Notes under the pieces: model-generated
The model's database searches: none
What the model saw: the letters and a program-made list of their open reading frames with translations, nothing else
What the model was told of the DNA's origin: nothing
Assembly: GCA_030248215.1 (NCBI GenBank)
Contig: JASANG010000039.1
Coordinates: forward strand, 1-64,000
From: Enoplolaimus lenunculus
Taxonomy: Eukaryota; Nematoda; Enoplea; Enoplida; Thoracostomopsidae
DNA: 64,000 nucleotides
Direction: 5' to 3'
Shown: in pieces, positions 58,245 through 64,000 of the stretch
How positions within the stretch are numbered: position 1 is the first letter of the stretch
Layout: each line of letters begins with the position of its first letter
Made by a program: the position numbers and the translations under genes

Positions 58245-58365
58245 CATGAGCACTTCGGTGCGAGCCATATTTGTGTATTGTGTTTTTATTGGCGAAAAAA
58301 GCACTTCGTTGCGAGCCTGCTGGCAAAAAAGCACTTCGGTGCGAGCGAAATGAGCACGCTAGAAG
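58245..58365. repeat. Three GCACTTCGGTGCGAGC hairpin repeats
   Basis: gagcacttcggtgcgagcc, aagcacttcgttgcgagcc and aagcacttcggtgcgagcg lie ~60 and ~32 bases apart. The gcactTCGGtgcg core forms a stem with a UUCG-like loop. Confidence 0.75.
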
Positions 58366-58586
58366 CAAACACCTGTGCAGAAAAATATATATTTTTCTTA
58401 TTACAATGATATGTATTTGTGGGCTTTATCGTGTCGTTTACATAGTATATCTACTAAGCAGTGATCCAAGTTTAAGTAAGCGCACGACTAAGCGTAGCGC
58501 GTAAGGTAGTGCATTATTGACTTTAGTAAGGCGCGCGGACACTTCTAAGCTCAGGACAGTGCAATAGGGCTCCTAGCAAAAATTAT

Positions 58587-58633
58587 TTATTCTGTTGTCG
58601 AGTTTGTGTGTTTGTAGACAACAGAATAAAATA
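58587..58633. repeat. Perfect 13 bp inverted repeat (hairpin)
   Basis: ttattctgttgtc and gacaacagaataa are separated by 17-18 bases. Confidence 0.8.
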
Positions 58634-58877
58634 AGCTTTTTGTTGCGGGCGACAGCAATTTAAAAAAAGCGAGTCCTTGTTGGGAACCTCATGGGTGGCA
58701 TGGAAGCCCAACACTTAGTTTCAGCTTGGGAACAAGCGTTTATGTAAGCTTTGACATCTAATTTCAGCTTGGAACTGTCGGTTGTAGAAAGAAAATCTTC
58801 ATATCAAAACAGATTCAAAGTGATCAACGTTCAAAGTAAGTAATCTATTTTTATAATTAGTTTTTATCATGTTTAAG

Positions 58878-59000
58878 TGTTTTAACGAGCATACCAAATC
58901 CGTTTTTGCCATATCCCGTTTGTTTTTACCCAAAAACGTGGCATACCAAAAGGGATGTTTAACTACTGTTATAGGGTGTCGTTATACCACAACTTTTGTT
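58878..59000. repeat. GGTATACC-containing repeat, copy 2 (inverted)
   Basis: accaaatccgtttttgcc, then aaaacgtggcataccaaaag and gatgtttaactact, match the reverse complement of 37665-37790. Confidence 0.7.
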
Positions 59001-59004
59001 TATA

Positions 59005-60430
59005 AGTTGTTATGCGTCGTCGGACGGCACCATTGGACGTCAAACGGGATTAATGTACAAAATTAACAAGAGTAGCACTAATTTATTTTATAAATGAAAC
59101 AAAATAATTCCAGAAGCTTATATGTTTTGGCTTACATCATCAACAATTAAAAAATTAGCTGAAATACCAATTGTCTCAGTCAGTAGAATTATAAGCTAGG
59201 TTTTCAAGAACACAATTGAAAAATGGGCACAAAATTACGATGTTTACTTTCAACATTGAAAAAACATCATTCAAATTTTTTGTGCGCAACAGGTCGCCTG
59301 TATGGAACAGCGCTTGAAAAAAGCTTAAATTTGTTAATATTTCATTATAATTGCAACAGAATTCGCCTTCGGCTGCGTACAATCCGGATCCGTGTTCCGT
59401 CTATAGCTATTCTGTGGCGTTCGGCACCAGAATTTTTCGGCAAATCGTTGTAACCTATTTATCTCCTTCACCATCACTATAATTAGCTTTCTACCCCCAT
59501 TGGCCTGTAAAACTATCTGAATCATAGAATTATCGGCAACATTTGTTTATTTTGGCACACTGATTACATTCAGTCTAATTTGGAACCTAGAATTGCTAAA
59601 TACATAACCCATACAACATCCAACATCAGCGCCGTGTTTAGCGCCGCATTACCGGAAGAATTCTTTCACAATATTTTAAAATGTCAAGTTCTCTTTTAAT
59701 AAAAACAATCATGTCAATCTTTTCGTTCCTTGCAACGTGTGACGTCATTTTACGTAAAATGAAAACTTTAGCCATGTATTTATCTTGAAAATTTTTGACC
59801 ATTAAATTTGAAAGCCCTTCGTCGTATTGAATTTGGAGATATCTGGTCGCACCTGCTAGCTACCATATGAGAATACCCAAAATCCTACATTTATACGTGA
59901 ACAAAATACAGATATGTAAACATAAACAAAATCCCGACGAATAATTGGATTTGCACAACAGTTCAAATATAGAAATTACAAATTCGTTTTCAAACGTAAT
60001 TTTTCTTGTTCATTTCATGTCTCACCGAGTTTCAAAGCATCACAGCTTCCAAAAACTAATTCCACAACAATACAATAAGAATTTCAGTGTACAGTTTCAC
60101 GTTAGTTCGAACACACGAATAATACCTTCCTTTCAAGCATTGTTTTTGCGTTAAATACATTTTGCCGACATGAATTATTAATTTGCGCTGAATAAGTTTC
60201 GCGAAAACCAGCGAAATACGCTATTGGCCCAAAACGGCTACTTCGATAGCTGACCGTCAACGATTTCCAAAGTCTCGGCCTTATCTGCGATATATTGCAC
60301 CTCATTGCTTGACGCCTTTGACGCGTTGTGTTTTCACTAAACAAAATTCGCCCAAAAATATTGTTTACGCTGAATAAATATCGCCAAAAATTACACTAAC
60401 AACGCTTTTGGCACCAAAATAACTGTATAG
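59005..60430. other. No recognised gene; 3' flank of TMEM245
   Basis: Only short frames. Part of this interval should be the 3' UTR of TMEM245, read leftwards, but its end cannot be fixed. Confidence 0.4.
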
Positions 60431-60641
60431 CTAGTCATCATCGGCTTCCATAATCATGGCTTTATCGGCGGCACGTTGTGACTCATTGGTTGACCTCATT
60501 TGACTCGCGATGACCGATTCGTAAACTGACAGTGTGACCAGGTAGATGCATAGCAGTATTGGTCCAAATATAGCACCTTCTAGACCCCACCATAACATTC
60601 CGCCAGCAATTGACATGCCAGTCAAAAACGGATCACAGAAT
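60431..60641 (-). CDS. TMEM245: TMEM245 last exon (GLEGAIFGPILLC) and stop
   Basis: 211 bases after the acceptor attttttttag. It ends with the conserved GLEGAIFGPILL motif, a last helix, a ~30-residue cytoplasmic-type tail and TAG. Confidence 0.9.
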
Positions 60642-63487
60642 CTAAAAAAATGGTTAAAAACTAAATAAGAATTACAAAATATACTAATTTATATCCACAT
60701 TCAGGTCTTTTATAATTTGACAATTTATGTGCATTTTCTTGTTTAACGAAGTCTGGTTAACAAAGACAAATTAATGCTAAAAATCAGTTTTACCGAATAC
60801 CGAAACCAATGTTGAGTTCTGTGAGTCTGTGGCTGTATTCTCAACTGCGTGTAGCACCTGTCGCCAGTTAGCAAAAAGCTTTCAAACCAGCGTGCAGTGA
60901 TAGCTAAGAAGCTCGCACTGTGATCATAGTTGGCTAAATCAAATCCAAAAACCTTGTTTAACTTAAACTCTTGTTAAAGAATGGCACAAATCATTTTGGA
61001 ATATTTTCATGTTATTGGCGTCACCCAAAAAGAAATGGCAGAAAATGCGAAAGACTACGAACTCTTGGGTCAGTGACAAACGAAGATTTTTAATTTGCTG
61101 CAAGAACTACGAACCAAGGCTTCTCTTTCAGCTCGGTTTTGCACAAAAAAGATGTAATTTTGATATTTTTTACAGATTTAAGCGTCTCGCTGCCTCCAAT
61201 GATTATTTTATGCTCAAATTTAAATGTTTAAAAACTTGAAAGCCACCGATCTCTCCTTGTTAATAGGCTTAGGCTTGGGCTTAGTCTTCGGTGCGACAAC
61301 ACAGTTATTTTTGGAGTTCTGTGAAAACCGGCAATTGTGCAACGGCAAACTTACTTGATGCCTGAATAAATTGCGTCGTCGACAAAATAACCTGGGATGT
61401 TATGAATCACGAAAATTAAGAAAGCCAAAAACGGTTCGCCACGAACAAGCCATAACTCAAGCATTGCCGGGATTGTGACCAACGGTGTTCCGAAAAATGG
61501 AATCGCAGCAAATACTGATGCCAATACTGGAAAAAGAGAATAACCGTGGCACAAGCACCCAACTACGGCCGACATACCAAAATGTATCGGAGCATTTGTG
61601 ATGTTTTTCTTTTTAACTACTGTAAACCAAAGTTTGAAATTTAAAACATTTATGTCCGAAACACTGAAAAATTTCAGACTTTAAATTTCGGAATTCAAAA
61701 CGTATCCGTTAGGATACACTACTAAAAGACATAAATGTCTGAAATTTCATGCACTGTTTTAGTCACAAATTTGCTCATTCACAAAATTTTGTAGTCTAAA
61801 TATGGTTTAATGTAAAAATTAAAACGCCGACAGGGAACCGATTCGCCAGATGTCTTCAATGAAATGGCTGTAGGCTCTTCATTATAATCAAGAATGTATT
61901 ATGCTTTCAGAAAAAATGTGCAAGCAGCTGCGTCCGCCCCTCCCCACCACATTTATGACGGGGTATAAATGTTACGCAAATAAAAATGCTACGTAGCTCC
62001 GTGTTTAGAACAGCGGACCGGTAATCCGTACATCCAGGGTTCGAGCCCCACCGCATCCGCAGCAAAATCTTCGCGAACGGCTCTATATGATACTGCTTAA
62101 CTTAGAATTACTTGCAACCAGCACGTTTCGGTAATTACAGTGATGCGATGTGATGATATTGTGATATCGCCCCCACTCCCTTAAAGGGATACGGAGTGGG
62201 GTCTGGGGCAATCCAAAATACAACGCGCTGCGGTACATTTTGCATACACGCCAAAAATAGAAGTTGCATATCTTGTCAGATTCAATATATACTCTTGCTA
62301 TAAATAACGTATTCTTAAATATTAATATTGATTTAGGGTGTCTGTTGAGTGGCAACAAATGTGAAAAACGTTGCGTGAACAGATTGTCGAAGATTTTTTG
62401 TTCACATACTTCTTCCACTTAGAACAAAATATTATTTCTGTACTATTACATCTTTAAGCATATTTAGATAATTTAAAGCAATATTGTCATACTTTTCAAC
62501 AAAAAATATCTGGCGAATTGGAATTCTGGAGCCGGATATTGAGTTTTTAAGCCTGAAGCCAGAAATCCGGTCCCACAATAAAGATATTGTAAACTGACCT
62601 GTGGGCAAAAAGATCAAATTGACCGCGAATATAGTATGCGTAAGCCATGTAAACATCCCGTAAAAGATTGCCATTTTGAATGTCGCCAAAAATATTCCGC
62701 TTAAATAAAAATTAATAATAGTGAAAATGAGATTATTATCTATTAGCTAACTACTCATTTATCGGCTTTTGAGGTTGATAAACAGTCTATTCAAATTCCT
62801 TGCCCTCAGAATGCCTTTAATGCTGAAATGAGATTGCTTGTATCTGTAATAATTAGTGAAATAATGTAGAAAGTCCTAATTTAGGCTTAACTAATTATGC
62901 AAATTAGCCTGTAGCTAATAAGCGGTTAAAAATTTTAAATCCCAATGCGAGAATAACACCCCAGGATAATTGGCTTTCAAACAAAAAAAGTTTATCAAAA
63001 TCCGTTTCGCCGTTCCTGAGATTCTTTTCGGATTGACTGATGGACGGACGGACGGACATCCCCCTTTCGACCCCAGAGTAGTTGTTTAGCTTTACAGAAC
63101 AAGAAATCATCACCAATTTGTTCATGCCACGTATTTGAAAATTGTTACCACCAACAGACACCATAAATCTATATTATTGTCAATAAATTATCCGTACAGT
63201 CACAAAATTTCAAGTGCCAATTCCGATTACAATTCCGGTATAAATTTACTGTTCCGATTCGATATAAACCAGTTCCGCTTGGCACCCTGATATGAATATA
63301 ATATTTGTTTATTACCGCGCAAAAAGTAAAATTGATTATTAATGGCTAACCTGACCGCGTCTTCAATATCTTCACAAATTTTTGCTGCACCTTCTTTGCT
63401 CGGACTCAAGTACTGAAGCGCTTCGAGTGGCTTAAATTGTTGTCCACTGGACGTCAATAGACCAATCAAAATCGTTAGAAACACAAT
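60431..63487 (-). CDS. TMEM245: TMEM245, last four coding exons (5' part beyond the right edge)
   Basis: A multipass membrane protein of the AI-2E transporter-like family. Its substrate in animals is not established. Read leftwards, the exons are 63487-63351, 62699-62599, 61526-61355 and 60641-60431. Junction phases are consistent (2, 1, 2 bases carried) and all introns have GT-AG ends. Conserved strings match vertebrate TMEM245 in order: SSGQQFKPLEAL, KMAIFYGMFTWLTHTIF, AIPFFGTPLVTIPAMLELWL, NIPGYFVDDAIYSGI and GGMLWWGLEGAIFGPILLC. The exons cover the C-terminal membrane helices, and the protein ends in an acidic EADDD tail. The N-terminal part of the gene must lie to the right or be encoded beyond 63.5 kb. 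Confidence 0.9.
61355..61526 (-). CDS. TMEM245: TMEM245 exon (AIPFFGTPLVTIPA)
   Basis: 172 bases between the acceptor ctctttttccag and the donor atcaa|gtaagt. The AIPFFGT loop and YFVDDAIYS are the most conserved parts of the family. Confidence 0.9.
61985..62056 (+). other. tRNA-Thr(GGT)-like sequence
   Basis: tacgtagctccgtgtttaga (box A-like), an anticodon stem gcgga/tccgt around the loop ccggtaa (anticodon GGT), and ccagggttcgagcccc (box B). The acceptor and T stems pair poorly and no downstream oligo-T is clear at the usual place. It is more likely a tRNA-derived repeat or tRNA pseudogene, inside a TMEM245 intron. Confidence 0.45.
62167..62205. repeat. Short hairpin
   Basis: ccccactccc ... 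cggagtgggg, with an inner ttaaaggg, forms a ~10 bp stem. Confidence 0.5.
62599..62699 (-). CDS. TMEM245: TMEM245 exon (FYGMFTWLTHTIF)
   Basis: 101 bases between the acceptor tttatttaag and the donor cacag|gtcagt. It encodes a helix with the family's YTWLTH-type motif. Confidence 0.85.
63187..63290. repeat. CCGATTCCGG low-complexity repeat with shared head, copy 2
   Basis: attatccgtacagtcacaaa followed by ccaattccgattacaattcc and ttactgttccgattcgatat. Same head and order as 38584-38720. It lies within a TMEM245 region that I read as 3' of one exon, i.e. intronic on the - strand. Confidence 0.7.
63351..63487 (-). CDS. TMEM245: TMEM245 exon (VFLTILIGLLTSSGQQFKPL)
   Basis: 137 bases between the acceptor ttgtttggcag and the donor ggtcag|gttagc. 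It encodes the end of a membrane helix and the EDIEDAV segment that aligns with the vertebrate VEEAI region. Confidence 0.85.
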
Positions 63488-63582
63488 CTGCCAAACAAAA
63501 AATAACCCTCCAACATTTACTTTTCCACAATTTTCAAAATTTTTAGATTTTAGCATAACTTAAACACAGGATTTTACTTTGA

Positions 63583-63657
63583 ATTAGGGTTGCGCTATAC
63601 TTGCCCCGCTCGCCGCACACCGCCGGGCCGCTCAGTAAAGTATAACGTAACCCTTAG
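63583..63657. repeat. Short palindromic element, TTAGGGTTGCGCTATACTTG ends
   Basis: ttagggttgcgctatacttg at the left and aagtataacgtaaccctta at the right are inverted repeats around a GC-rich centre. The same terminus occurs at 8005-8040 and 12045-12065, and a related block at 63900-63960. Confidence 0.65.
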
Positions 63658-64000
63658 GCGCTAGAATTACGTTTAAGCTTGTCAGGAGAAGCGTTCAAAG
63701 AAACTAAAACTTGTTATGGCCAATGTTCAGTTGGAGGGCATTAATAATGATCATACCAGTTCAGAAACCACGAGATGTGGTAACATAACATTTACAACTA
63801 AATCTATCAAGTGAAACTGCCTAAGCTTACGCTGTGAAATACATGAAACATTTTTAATGACAGTCTAGCATACTCCAGTCCAAGACCTCCCTTTGCCTTA
63901 GGTTGGCACTATACTGCGTCGCCCGGTGCAGTCCGGCACAGTTCGTCACCATGTAATACCGTACGGGAGTAATTTACGTATGATACGGCACGGCGCCGGA

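Overview
This 64 kb window is animal (metazoan) nuclear DNA, most probably from an invertebrate. It is AT-rich, with genes split by GT-AG introns and heavily loaded with interspersed repeats. I can assign two host genes. On the + strand (8.1-16.9 kb) a complete six-exon gene encodes a PA-TM-RING E3 ubiquitin ligase that matches the ZNRF3/RNF43 family in domain order and local residues. It is about 997 residues long and has an unusual repeat-rich N-terminal insert and a poly-Gln/poly-Asn C-terminal tail. On the - strand (60.4-63.5 kb) the last four coding exons of TMEM245, an AI-2E-family multipass membrane protein, run in from the right edge. The species cannot be fixed. TTAGGC-type repeats recall nematode telomeres, but here they sit inside small transposons.

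Layout. 1-6.4 kb: a nested foldback-type element with a palindrome of about 4 kb, internal minisatellites and a direct 1.3 kb duplication. 6.4-8.1 kb: small foldback transposon pieces. 8.1-17 kb: the ZNRF3/RNF43-like gene, with MITE-like repeats in its introns. 17-24 kb: no recognised gene, but a series of small transposons, including two 270 bp TTAA-flanked copies with a tRNA-Gly-like core, and another Cys/Gly-codon-like minisatellite block. 24.9-28.4 kb: an old, broken Polinton (Maverick)-type element, 'A'. 28.4-40 kb: tandem repeats and MITEs. 40.4-50 kb: a second, better preserved but broken Polinton-type element, 'B', with pieces of minor capsid protein, protein-primed DNA polymerase B, integrase, major capsid protein, packaging ATPase and a PX-like protein, plus a - strand cysteine-rich gene. 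50.6-52.9 kb: possible exons of an unrecognised Ser/Thr-rich single-pass membrane protein. 54.9-55.5 kb: a possible small gene with TATA box and AATAAA. 56.2-57.8 kb: a 1.6 kb element with terminal inverted repeats. 58-60 kb: short hairpin repeats. 60.4-63.5 kb: TMEM245.

The most interesting point is that Polinton relics A and B share a convergent gene pair: a + strand PX-like protein and a - strand cysteine-rich protein with a repeated pattern around ...IHI/V-LIG/LVG...CC-HG.... I do not recognise the latter as a known Polinton gene. All product names come from reading motifs by eye; no database search was run.
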